Source: Takakia lepidozioides
Taxonomy: Eukaryota > Streptophyta > Takakiopsida > Takakiales > Takakiaceae
Direction: 5' to 3'
Assembly (NCBI GenBank): GCA_030704615.1
Contig: CM060733.1
Span: forward strand, 70,370,001 to 70,434,000
Length of the DNA: 64,000 nt
Position numbers and translations under genes: made by a program. The notes under the pieces were generated by a model, which was not told the origin of the DNA, did not search any database, and saw only the letters and a program-made list of their open reading frames with translations. Shown here in pieces: positions 9,824 through 20,300 of the stretch (positions are counted from its first letter, which is position 1; each line of letters opens with the position of its first letter).

Positions 9824-12069
9824 CTAATCATCCTCATCCTCATCCTCAGTGGAGGACTCAGAGCTATCTGATGAGCCTGATGACTCCGCGCCCTTTGCCA
9901 GAGCACGTAAATGAGGCGGCGTTCCCCTAAGTCCCACAGAGCTCTCATCCAATCCCTGGCCATGACCCTCGACCTCATCCATACTAGTGCCCTGTAGTGC
10001 ACTCATCCCCTCTGTGTTGGCCATGTTCTTCATGAGGGATTGCCAACCATGCTCCTTGGCGTAGTTGTACTCTACCGGAGATGGCTTCCTCTCAAACGTG
10101 CGTTGCTACACATGCCACAAATTAAAGTCAGTTCTTTGCGATGATGGAGCCAGAAAGAAGACATAACAAAATCCATAGGGAAGTACGACTTACAAATCGC
10201 AAGATAAAACCCTTGGATCCGCCGGCGCCCCACTTGTGTATGGATTCGTGCTTGTCAAGGCGGACTGTTGTTGCTTCGCGTGCCCGGTCAAATTTGGCCT
10301 TGTTTGCGGCATCAATCTCTCCCGCAATGAGTGCATCCCACGATACCTATGCACCCCCCCCCCCCCCAACAATTAGTGAATTACACACATACGTTGCATC
10401 GAATCCACCTCATTAATGCACATGCGACAAATGGAAGGTGACATGATTCAAGATTTGCCAACCTGTGTAATTCCATAGGGTGGTTTGGGTATGGCCCCCT
10501 TTTCCATTGCCCTCCGAATGATCTGTCTGGCACGGTACCTCCTGTCCTTCAAGTTTCGCCCCACCATCTCCATCACCCTTGTGTCACTCCAATTGCCCGG
10601 AAACCGGCGGTCTAACTCACGGGCATACGCCCGCTTCGCGCCAAAGTGCTGATCAGCCCACTCGATGTGCAAAGGGAACCACCTCAATGCGAGTTCGAAG
10701 GCTGGCTTCTTCATAGCCTCCCAGAACGCACCGCAAGGGTCACCATGGCGATTCATCTCCACCGGTGGCACCACAATCTTTGCCAACTCCACGTCTTGTA
10801 TCACCAAGGCCATCCCACCCTCTCCTTTCTTTGTAGCCTCCTTCCCCTGCTCCTTTGTTACCCCACTGCCCTCCCCCGCATGCGCACTCACCCCTTCCTC
10901 TCCATGGGACTTCTTTTTCTTCTTCTTCTTTTCCTTCCCCTTCTCCACGACCATCTCCTTCCCCATTGCCCGCTACTTCCTCTCTCTCCTTCTCCCTCTC
11001 CCTTCTCTCTCTCTTCTCGGCAGCCCCTTCATTGATGGTAAAAGGGATCTCGGGAGATTGAGGCCTCTTCTTCTTACCTTTGGTGTTCGGGTCCTTCATG
11101 AACACCACGTGCTCTCCCTCATTGGCAACCCCACTGGACTGCACCAATGAGGCCAGCCATGTTGCTGCCTCCTGAAGACAAATAACCCCTCCAAATTCAA
11201 AAAAAGAAACAAACAACAAAGAAAATCATGCATGCAAAGGAAAGGATAAATCATGGAACAAGGTGCGACAATTGTACCTTTGCAAGCTTGTCCGACTCGC
11301 CCTTGGTGTCACCCGATGTGGGAGGAGTCCCCGTTGCCGGATGTGCCCGCTCTATCCCCTCCCGGAGCGCCACTGGAAGTAGATTCCAGATGTGGAGCAT
11401 AGCCGGCGGCGGCGCCCCGTAGTCCAGGCCCTTCTTTGCTGACCGCTTAGGCTCAAGGGGCTGTGTCACTGATCGGCTAGGCTGCTCCAAACCGGCCCAT
11501 ACCTCCTCTTCTCCCCCCCCCAAATGCGTATCAGGGTAGAAGCCCTCACCCGACTTGACTTCTTTGAGGCGCTTCGCTATCTTGGCCACTTCATTGGCCC
11601 TCCTCGTCTCCTCCTCCCTCATCGACAACAATGGGCTGGCAATGGAGGGTTTCAAAGGCCCTTGAACCTGACGTTGGGCCTTGGCAAGTGCAGCCTTTGC
11701 TGCGGAGGAAGGGGTTGTTATGGGGGTGACATCCAAAAGGTGCCCATACCGGGGCCCCAAACGGGTGATGTGCTTGCCAAGGTACATTTCACCCATCTTG
11801 GTGGCCGGGGGTGTGCTCAACTGAGCATCCGGCTCAGCAACAACCTCCCGAATAGGAGAGCTGGCTGAGCCGGCCCCTAGCACATCCAAGATGTGGACAA
11901 GAGGGGGGGTACTGGCCTCGGGGGGTAGACGAGCCGTCCGGCTGCGGCTATCGACGGGGCTGGTTAACCGTGAGACGCCCTGGCGTGTCACACGTGCCGG
12001 CAGAGTAAACGGATTGTCCGCCCTTTCTTTGGGGCAGGGGACTTCTTCTCTTTCCCCATAAGCTGGCAC
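9824..12069 (-). CDS. Four-exon gene of unknown function (possible CACTA accessory protein), 5' end not found
   Basis: Splice sites and frame agree for a minus-strand gene. Exon 12069-11278 has acceptor TGACAG and donor GCAAAG|GTACAA. Exon 11171-10463 has acceptor GTCTTCAG and donor ACACAG|GTTGGC. Exon 10346-10194 has acceptor GCATAG and donor GATTT|GTAAGT. The last exon, 10105-9824, has acceptor GTGTAG and ends in TAG after an acidic serine-rich tail. The protein has a basic, lysine/glutamate-rich low-complexity part, then a conserved-looking globular part with LDRRFPGNWSDTRVMEM and RYRARQIIRRA. Exon 11171-10463 is 709 nt, one base off a multiple of three, and the two frames change inside the purine-rich repeat near 10970-11050. 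This is a one-base indel or sequencing error. The CACTA end at 8833 suggests an En/Spm ORF, but I recognise no transposase motif. Confidence 0.55.
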
Positions 12070-12164
12070 CTGTCATGCAAACCCACGAGTTGGCCTCATT
12101 AGGAACATTCCAGATCAAAAACAAAAAAAACCAAGCATGTTGGGGGCTGAGAGCAGCAAGTGCT

Positions 12165-13454
12165 TGGGGTCTCGAGAGGGGGCAACAAAGAGAAAAGAAA
12201 AAGGTTGGGGGGGGGAGTGACTGAGCACCACCAACAGCTACTGAGCACCACGGGCTCAGTCAACCCCCCCCCCCCCCCCCCCCATTTTTTTTTTTTTGGT
12301 TTCCTGATCTGTCCCTCTCTCTCTCCCTCTCTCTCCCTCTCCCTCTATACAAGGAACTTTCTTGTATTTTTTCCAAAACCCAGGAAGGCTTGGACTATTT
12401 CTCTCTAAACCATATTTTAAATCTCATCCATACTGGATGTAATCATGAAAATGGATGAATTCCATTAAAGAATATTCTCTGATAGCCGGGTTCTTTGGAT
12501 GATTTTGGTCATGAGAACTAACCCTAATGAAAGCCAGACCCTATTTTGGATGTCATCCCTACTAGATGACATCATGATGAAATCAGGGAAGTTTTTTACA
12601 TCTCATTACCTGTTTTTCATCTAATTTGGATGAAATCGCGAAGGTTTGCCCTATCTCTTCCTCCACCCTAAAACTCTGCACGATACGCGTGTGTTTTGAT
12701 TCTGCTGGAGCTGAGCGATGGTGTCAGTGAATTCATTTAAACACAAAGCTTGTGAATTTGATGGCTATGGAGAAGCTTTATGGCATCCTGCAAGTGCTCT
12801 GGCAAGATTCCAGTACTTTTCGATTCCCCTTGGGGTATGCAATGGCGGCAGAGCTTCAATTCCCTCAATGAGGTTGTCTCTTCCCTTGGCGGACAATCTA
12901 TCCTAAGCAGTGATTGTTTGTCGATCCGTTCAATGGTCATTAAGATCCAACGCCGCTCTCAAACTTTCAGGAAGTCTCTTATAAAATGCTCGTAGAAATC
13001 AGCAAACCGTTGCTTGTTTGTGCTGTCGATTGCCGAGTTCTTGGAGCTATGTCGAATCCTCTTCCACAAACCCTTAAGGTTGTGGATAATCTTTGCTTTG
13101 CTTTTGATCTCTTCTTGCTTTTGAACGCATGTTGTACAACAATAACAAGCGTGAGGCCTGATATTCACCTGGGGTTCCACATCTTCACTAACTTCATTGT
13201 TTTTTTATTGCACGTGATGGGACCACGTGAGGGCCCTCACTTAATATGATTCATGAAGCTTGCAATTGATTGAAACCTAGCAAGATGAAGTGAAGTCGAC
13301 TCAAGCTGTTTCTTCAGGGAGATAAAGCTCATCTAATGCATTGATGCTCAACAGAAAGAGCTGGAAGCATAGCCAGAAAGATCAAGATAAGGGGGTAGAT
13401 TTGAATCAGAACACTTACGTTCTATTAATGACTCTTGCCTTTGATTTCTGCTAC
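12165..13454 (+). repeat. Dispersed non-coding repeat, copy 1 (cut by the giant MULE)
   Basis: This stretch shares ordered blocks with 37790-39120. The blocks are a G-run/C-run hairpin with GACTGAG arms, a CT-rich microsatellite ending in CTCTATA, segments of the form CATC-TGGATGAAAT-CG-GAAG-TTTGCCCTA, ACAAACAC/CCTTAAGGTT, and GTGAGGGCCCTCACTT/TCATGAAGCTTGCA. The two copies are clearly diverged. No coding frame is convincing. The copy ends at the 9-bp target duplication of the giant MULE at 13455-13463. Confidence 0.55.
12206..12350. repeat. G-run/C-run hairpin plus CT microsatellite
   Basis: A G9 tract, two GACTGAGC-type arms, a C tract of about 20 bases, a T12 tract and a (CCCTCT)n-like run follow each other. 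The order is the same at 37795-37935. The arms could fold into a hairpin. Confidence 0.7.
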
Positions 13455-13463
13455 ATTACATGA
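13455..13463. repeat. 9-bp target site duplication, left (ATTACATGA)
   Basis: Identical to 35659-35667, directly outside the two ends of the giant MULE. Nine base pairs is the usual Mutator duplication length. Confidence 0.85.
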
Positions 13464-13522
13464 GGGGGCTGCTATTTCATGAGCCATGAGCCATGAGCGG
13501 CATGAGCCATGAGCAGAGTCGT
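13464..13522 (+). repeat. Left terminal inverted repeat and CATGAGC subterminal repeats
   Basis: Terminal GGGGGCTGCTATTTCATGAG is followed by four further CATGAGC(C/G) units within 45 bp. This mirrors the GCTCATG units at the right end. The same sequence, inverted, ends at 53584. Confidence 0.75.
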
Positions 13523-13926
13523 AAGTGTGGAAAAAAACATGAGCAGCACTATTTTCCGGAAATGAGTGTCCGCGGGAATAGGGTTTAGGGTGCCACGGTC
13601 ATAGGGGGAGAAGGACCTCCCGATGAAGGAGGTTTGGCAATGTTATTTAGAATTATATATTGAAAGGCAATGTTTCACGAATGGTAGGGTGGTACTGCTC
13701 TGTACAATGGGGGCCCATTTCAGCCTACCAGCCACTTGCAAAATCCACCCACACTCCCAATCCCAAACGAAATGAGCAATGACGCATTCTCGGAACGATG
13801 GACACAGAATAGAATAAAAAGAGGGCACAATGAGGTTTTTATTGATCCACATGAATTGCATTTAAAGCACGTCTACTGTGCTGATTGTGCAATCAAATCT
13901 TTAGCCCTGTGCCTACTGAATACAAG

Positions 13927-14763
13927 TCACGTTGTCAATGGGACTTCGACTGCTCTCAGAACTAGCTCATGAGTCATGGGGCTCCTCCAAGTAAAGTCGA
14001 TTGCAGCCGTTGTACCGCCCCTAGTGATGTTCACCACAATGTCCTGCCCTTCAATCATACCACCATCGAATATGGAAATCTTCACATTTTCGTCGTCCAC
14101 ACCAATGCGAATGTCCCCATACAATGGAGAAGAGGAGCGCACTCCTTCAGGAGAATAGGTCTCTCCGATGGAGTCCACCCACGTCCAGTGGCAGCAGTTC
14201 CACCGCAACAGCATAGCAGTGCGCCTTCTTCTGCATGGGTGACCGTCGTAGCTGGGAAAATCGGAATCGAGGATGCGCAGGAGCCACGGACTCCTCAGAC
14301 CAAGATCGTCACCCCGCTCGAAGGCGTAGTGGCCTAGGATATACTCAAAAGCCACCAATGTTTCCACAATCGAACCAGTATCTTCTCTGTAATCTGTGTA
14401 CCAGATAACAATGTCTCCCGATGTGGCCGAATACATTGCATAATCGATGCCTCCAAATGGGCAGTCGTCCCGGTTCCGGAAGCACGGCATCCTTGCAAAG
14501 GAGGACCTGAGGACGACTTGGATGCCGATGACAACGACCTTGCGGACAGCTACGAAGCCCTTAGATTTTGGAAATGATGCGAAGCGGAAGAGCAGTCCGG
14601 CCTCCAATAATGGAGCATCTGGGTCCCACGTACCCACCGACAGAGGTGGAACGTGTTCATCACGCCAGCGGTGGATGAACCCATACATCTTTCTCATCAA
14701 CAAGTTATAGTTTGAGATCTGCCACCGAAGTCTATCCCCCCGGATGGAAATTCGGCGCCGCAT
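13927..14763 (-). CDS. Unknown cargo protein 1 of the giant MULE
   Basis: A minus-strand frame of 278 codons without introns. I do not recognise the family. It is a paralogue of the divergent gene at 15047-15625. Shared features in order are MPCFRNRDDCPFGGIDYAM against MPCRRNPADCPYHGHDYAM, GDI(V/I)VW, a central FERG motif, (L)WRWNCC-W, YGDIR and a C-terminal DGG-I-G-DIVV followed by HELVLR-EVP. The conserved cysteines in the N-terminal CF-NRDDCPF part and the NCC pair may bind metal, but this is speculation. A nearly identical copy lies at 52418-53122. The first residues (MRRRIS) come from a palindrome, so the true start may be one of the later methionines near 14690. Conservation of two paralogues in two element copies argues that it is a real gene. 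Confidence 0.65.
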   Translation of the reverse strand: MRRRISIRGDRLRWQISNYNLLMRKMYGFIHRWRDEHVPPLSVGTWDPDAPLLEAGLLFRFASFPKSKGFVAVRKVVVIGIQVVLRSSFARMPCFRNRDDCPFGGIDYAMYSATSGDIVIWYTDYREDTGSIVETLVAFEYILGHYAFERGDDLGLRSPWLLRILDSDFPSYDGHPCRRRRTAMLLRWNCCHWTWVDSIGETYSPEGVRSSSPLYGDIRIGVDDENVKISIFDGGMIEGQDIVVNITRGGTTAAIDFTWRSPMTHELVLRAVEVPLTT

Positions 14764-14770
14764 TTACATC
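14747..14770. repeat. Single palindrome between the divergent cargo genes
   Basis: AAATTCGGCGCCGCATTTAC is a mutated copy of the AAATGCGGYRCCGCATTT core. It lies at the start of the minus-strand gene and facing the upstream region of the plus-strand gene. The counterpart in the other copy is at about 52288-52310. Confidence 0.7.
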
Positions 14771-15046
14771 GAAGAGGGGATGGACTTCGTCGTGTCCAGT
14801 GGCTATCGGCCCACCTGGCAGTGACTGCCCATAGTTTGCATGGCAGGATAGGAAACTGAAACGGCTACATTCATGCAGCAGCCAATCTTCATCGGTCCAG
14901 GATCCTGTAGGGGGGGAATTTAAATGTGCCCTGGAGTGTTTGTGAGGAATTGCAGCGTTAGCTTGAACTTTTTCCAGCCACCGCGCTGCTCCTCCTCCAT
15001 CCGGGAGCTGCTGTCATAAAGCGTACTCCGCTACTCTTTTTCAAGG

Positions 15047-15625
15047 ATGCCGTGCCGCCGAAATCCAGCAGACTGCCCTTATCATGGCCACGATTATGCT
15101 ATGTTCAAACAAGAATCAGGAGACATCATTGTCTGGCTCTCTGTTTTCACAGACGCTGCTGGAATCAAGCAAGAGTCTTTGCGCGCAATGGAGTATCTGG
15201 AGGGCTATTACCGCTTTGAGCGAGGTGAGGGCGAGGGTCAATGCGGTCCGTGGGTCCTGAAAATTGTTGACCTCGATATACCAAGCTGGAAAGGGATGCC
15301 GGACAGATCACGCACGGCCTCGCTTTGGCGCTGGAACTGCTGCCAGTGGACCAAGGAGGACGGCACCGGGGAAAACTATATACGTGCAGATCACTCCGCT
15401 CTTCCAGTGTATGGAGACATTCGGCTGAGTTGCGAAGACGAATCGCACGGGCACATGAGGCCCACAGTGACCTTGTCAATGTATGATGGTGGTATCATTG
15501 ATGGACATGACATTGTCGTCGGCTCAAGCAAGGGTAGCAGAACGACCGAATTGCAGTTTACCTCGAGGTGCCGCAGCAGTGATGAGCTTGTTTTGAGGGG
15601 TATCGAAGTTCCGTCGACTTGGTGA
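15047..15625 (+). CDS. Unknown cargo protein 2 of the giant MULE
   Basis: A plus-strand frame of 192 codons from an ATG to TGA. It is paralogous to the minus-strand gene at 13927-14763 and transcribed away from it across a 283-bp shared upstream region. It keeps the CRRNPADCPYHGHDYAM segment, GDIIVW, YYRFERGEGEG, LWRWNCCQW, YGDIRL, DGGIIDGHDIVV and a C-terminal DELVLRGIEVPS. The family is not recognised and no signal peptide or membrane helix is seen. A partial inverted copy at 51619-52008 preserves the same frame. The function is unknown; the head-to-head layout suggests coordinated expression. Confidence 0.65.
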   Translation: MPCRRNPADCPYHGHDYAMFKQESGDIIVWLSVFTDAAGIKQESLRAMEYLEGYYRFERGEGEGQCGPWVLKIVDLDIPSWKGMPDRSRTASLWRWNCCQWTKEDGTGENYIRADHSALPVYGDIRLSCEDESHGHMRPTVTLSMYDGGIIDGHDIVVGSSKGSRTTELQFTSRCRSSDELVLRGIEVPSTW

Positions 15626-15879
15626 AGCCCATGTAGAAGGAGGAAGGGCTTAGTTTTGTCTGCAGTTGGTAAATGTGAGACATCGTGTCCGATCAATAAA
15701 CGCATCGTACCTCACTTCTGTATGATTGTGTTTCATTCTGTTGAATAACTGTCGGAATTGGCCCACTGTTTACAATTTGATGTCTCATTTCTACAATTTG
15801 TGTGTCCGGATGAATATACCAGAGTAACCGGTATGAGAGTCATGTGTCAAGAATATACCAGAGTAACGCCATGTCGGCA

Positions 15880-16640
15880 TCGAAATGCGGCACCGCATTT
15901 CCATGTCGGAGAAGGAAATGCGGTGCCGCATTTCCATGCCGACATGGAAATGTATGAACCGCATTTCAGTGTCGGACAATGGAATGCGGTGCATCATTTC
16001 CGTCCAGGTACAGGAAATACCAACACGGGTCTATAAATTGGACAGACAACGAGGTTGGCATTGCAAATGCGGCGACGCATTTCCAGCTTGGCAATGGAAA
16101 CTTCTTTTTGGACAAGGGAATGCGGTGCCGCATTTCCGTCCAACACTTCGAAAAGTGCACCCATTTCCGACCAGCTCGATGGAATGCGTTACCGCATTTC
16201 CGTGAGAGGGTCTGCAAATGGACAAATTGCGATGTCCGTTCTGGAAATGCGGCGCCGCATTTCCATGTCCGTCATCGACTTTTTTTTACAATGGAATGCG
16301 GTGCCAATTTTTGCTGATGGGCCTGCAGTTCGAACAACGACCATCCCCAATATGGAAATGCGGCACCGCATTTCCAATTCCGCCATCTCGACCTCCTTGT
16401 TCGACCTCTGTAAGCGTGGTGGCATCCATGCAATGAGCGGGAGAGGCCAAAACTGGCGTGTGGACAAAGGAAATTTTGGAAATGCGGCACCGCATTTCCA
16501 ATCGGCCGATTACTTTTTACTATGCCAACCATGAAATGGAAAAAAATTTCCCTCCCCTGTTTTGGAAATGCGGTGCCGCATTTCCAAAAGAGGTTTTTAG
16601 AGTTGCCAAAATTTTGGAAATGCGGTGCCCCATTTCTGAT
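15880..16640. repeat. Palindrome array 1 of the giant MULE
   Basis: About a dozen copies of the AAATGCGGYRCCGCATTT palindrome occur, with more irregular spacing and more mutated copies than in the other arrays. Good examples lie near 15884, 15915, 16118, 16246, 16357, 16482 and 16566. The array lies between the 3' end of the plus-strand cargo gene and the 3' end of the minus-strand methyltransferase gene. The apparent ORFs inside it are palindrome artefacts. Confidence 0.85.
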
Positions 16641-16773
16641 TTTGGGAGCGTCGTGGTTTGGGCGATTGTGTGGCTGGAATGCACACTGGAGAGGGGTCAC
16701 GAATGTCGGGGAGAATTTCCTTTATATACTCTGGAAGAGAATTTACATTTACAGAGACTTCATTAAAATTCTA

Positions 16774-17261
16774 TTAATCTTGAAAATCATCCGAATCCTC
16801 ATCCTGTTCTACACTGTCCTGCTCCGCCTCCACCCCCTCAGTGCCTTTCTCATCTCCAGCGGACTGCTCGTTGGCCAGGCTTTCGAAAATCCCATCTTCC
16901 CCTTGCGGAACTGTCCATCTCACTTCCGTTGGGTCGTCTTCCTCCCTGTCTGCGTCGCTCTCATCCGCTGAATCACATATGTACTTTCGTACCCGTCTAC
17001 CTGTCTGAGCTGCTGCCAACTCTTTCCTTATCCTTCTGTCCCCCTAGCCCTCTCCAAAATCTGCTCTACTTTACTGGGATTCTCACTTCTTCTAATCGCT
17101 GTATTTGCGAGTTTAGCTGCATAACTAGGAAGGGAGTAGCCCCTCACCGGGCTCGTCATGAAGTCAACCCTCGCAAAGAACGGGACATTCTTCCTGGCAG
17201 GAAGTGTAGGCCCTACATGTTTCGACCCGGACCCTGCAATCTTGCACATGACAATCGTCAA
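16774..17261 (-). CDS. Putative C-terminal exons of the ParB-like/methyltransferase gene (tentative)
   Basis: Two overlapping minus-strand frames, 17261-17028 and 17019-16774, read as a plausible basic-then-acidic protein tail (ARKNVPFFARVDF, RRVRKYICDSADESD, ending in EDSDDFQD). They are offset by one base around a GGGGG run near 17040. I could not find a splice junction that joins them in phase to the exon ending at 17347, where a TGA directly overlaps the GTGAGT donor. They may be downstream exons with a one-base error, or the protein may end at 17343. Confidence 0.4.
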
Positions 17262-17342
17262 CGAGACTAATGAGAACCACAGTCGGGAAATTCGTTTGAC
17301 AAAAATGACCTAGAAGACTTTGCAAACTTACAATGTTTGCAC

Positions 17343-20300
17343 TCACTCGTATTCCGGGTTCTCCTCCGCATCAATGTCCACTGTGTCTTCCTCGGACTCC
17401 GACGAATCCGAGGAGACTTCCGCTCTGTTGGGAGCCTTAACATTCCGTTGCAGCCCTTCCAGATGGGATCCCCACATGGATGAATCCTCCTCGTAGGCAA
17501 AGAGGTGTCGGTCGGAAAACCGCCCAGCCCACATTGAGGCACCTGGTACAATGCCATCCACACATTACCACATGGGGCTTCAGATGTTGCGAACTACATC
17601 CTAACGAGAATTTGCAGAACAGCATAGATCAAGATTATGCATACCTATCCCACAGATGAGGTCGAGCATTGTGCCCTCCACGTCTGTGCATGTCTCCATA
17701 ATTGTCTGAATGAAGGCAGGGCTCCGAGTCCGTGAGTACCGCAGGGGTTCCGTTGAAGTGAGGCTATGAGGGAGAAGTTGCTTGGGAACGTTGTTGAACA
17801 GAACGTCGTAATCGAGGGGGTCGCAGTTCGGGTCAACCTTTCCTCCCTCCTTCCGGAAAGCAAAGGTGGAGTTCTCCTTCACAAAGCAGTATGCATCGAA
17901 CTGCTTCGTCTGCATACACAGGGGGGAACGATTAGAAACCGAATGCGGCACCGCATTTGAAAACACCCAAGCAAATGAATGGACGAGTGCCAGTGTCGTA
18001 ATCACCTTCTTCCCTTTCGACCGAAGGCCCAGTGTGTTGATGCACGTCCACTTCTTTTTCAGAATCGGGATGGCGCTCTTGCGGGTCCACTTCGCAATTC
18101 CTGTCTGAGTGTTTTTTCCTCTGCTCGCCAGGACAACCACACAGCCTCTGTCGTCCAACACCATGCGGGCAAGCCCGAATCCTTTCTTCCAAAAGTCCTC
18201 CGAGTACCTGTTCCAAGATGGCAAAGCTTGCAGTCCTTCCACAGGCTCTCCGTCCGGAATATCCAAGATGATCATATCGCAAGACCACTCGGTGGCATTT
18301 CCGCCCCTCCTACAATCCTTGTCTGCACACACCCTCTCAAAGAACGAGACCATATTCTGAAATCCTGGGGTGTCGAAAGGCTCTTCGGCAGTCGTCTTCT
18401 TCAGTGCTCTGCCCTTCAGACCCTCCATGGTCTTCATGTATGCCAACTTCGCTGCCCGTCCATCCAAAGCCGCCAAGAAACTCTCATTTACACACTGGAC
18501 TACTGTTTCGGGAGCCACTTTCGGCCTCTTCATTTCCACCGGCTCGAAAGGGTGCCCCCTGGGGGGTTGAAGAGTGCCTTCTTTGCCGAGCCAGTTCTCG
18601 TGCCTCTCGTGACAACGGTGGGCACAGGGGAGGCAGCCTGCGTTTGGGGGGGTGGGCTGGTTGCAAAGTCTCCATCGGAGTCCTCTTCCTCACCCTCTTC
18701 CTGAACAGGCTGTTTCTGCTTCTTCGTTTTGGCGGGTGTCACAACAGCTGCTCCTTGCTGGCGAGTCCTCTTCTTCGACCCCTTCTGTTGGGCCTGCACA
18801 GCTGCATCCACCGTCTTTTGTGCCATCTCAGCTGCCTTTCTGGATTCTTCCAGAGCAGCAGATTCCTTTGCCGACTTTGGCCCAGCAGGGACACGTCTTT
18901 CCTTTCTCTTCTCTTCTGCCAAGGCGTGCAGATCTTTCTCAGACTCGTCAACAATACCGCCAGACATATCCAGGTACCAGGGGCATCCAACGAGATGCGC
19001 GGGATGCCATTGTTTCTGCATCTCGGGTGTGTAGACACAGCTTGGGCCCGCCACGGTCCAAGCCATGAAGAACGGGGGCTCTTGAGCCAGGGCCCCTGTC
19101 TGAAGGAGCACGTATTTCATATACCTGCAAGGCAAGGCAGTCAGCATGCGTGAGCATAAGATTGGACGAACCTACTGGCAGAGTGCCACCGAAAACATAA
19201 AATGCGAATGCGGTGCCGCATTTCCGAGACAAACCTCGTAACCAGGCTTCGCATACAAGGGCAGCTGTGCTTCACCTGTAAACAATTCGCATTGCAGCTT
19301 TCCCCGCTCCCTCCTGATGTGTAAACTCCACGCTCCTTCTTGCTGTCTGTAGCTCTCTGGCAAAAAGGTTGTCCTTGTACGCACATCTGAAACGTGTCAC
19401 GTAGTCTTCCAATGTCTGTGTTCCATCCCATTTGACGTACAAGCCGAACGAATTTGTGTGCATTACAACTTGCTCCTTCGCATTCGACATTACCTGCGAT
19501 TCCCAAATGCATTGTCACGTAGCAGTTCAGGGAATTCATTTCAGAAAAGCAAATCTGGGGAAGTACCTTGAATTACCTGGAACCACCAAGTCATGCGGTT
19601 GAGCCACACATCCACTACAGGGTCGGAAACTCCGAGTGGAAAAGACCACATTGTCCTTATGCTCTCGGATGCATTCCAGATCGACAGCCACCGTGTCTGC
19701 CATTTCCGATCCAATGTCAGGAGCTGGAAGAGAGTGGCTATTGCTAGGAAGGAACTTCAGTGCATTGAAACCTCACCTTCTCTTTCGCCTCAACACATGT
19801 CGTTGAGAGGTGATGCAGTTTCTCCAATTGCATGGTCGGCTGCATGGCCCGAGAATAGTGTTTTGCAATCTCGGGGATGAAGTCCTTTCCAAGTGTCGGA
19901 TCTGCAATTGCCACCAGCTTCACAAGCTTTGACTTGTATTTGGTTCTGGACTTGACACCGGCTTCCTTCAAGTGCTCAGTCAATGACTGCAACGTTTTGA
20001 CCTGCCCCTCACTTTCCATGAAGAAGCGTTTGGCATGGGCCAAATCCAGCTTGATGTTTGACTGCCAACAAAAACATGCAGAAGCGTTACATTCGATTCA
20101 TGTGGAAGATTACTGGAAATTGGGGAAGGATGAGCAGAGGGAAATCGGAGGACGACTTACTTCGTATATCACCTCCACCATTCCATCCATAGTGAGACGA
20201 TACCATGTCCGGTCTGTTTTGCAACGGCTTTCTGAATGAGCTCGGGCTCCAGCATTTCCGCAAACATCTGCGGATCAATGAGACCAGTTTTCCTCACCCT

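Noticed and set aside
10646-11150. Serine/leucine/phenylalanine-rich plus-strand frames
   Set aside because: They are the complement of the purine-rich lysine/glutamate segment of the minus-strand gene.
18109-19153. Plus-strand frames opposite the methyltransferase exon
   Set aside because: They are shadows; only the minus-strand frames have splice-consistent structure and recognisable motifs.
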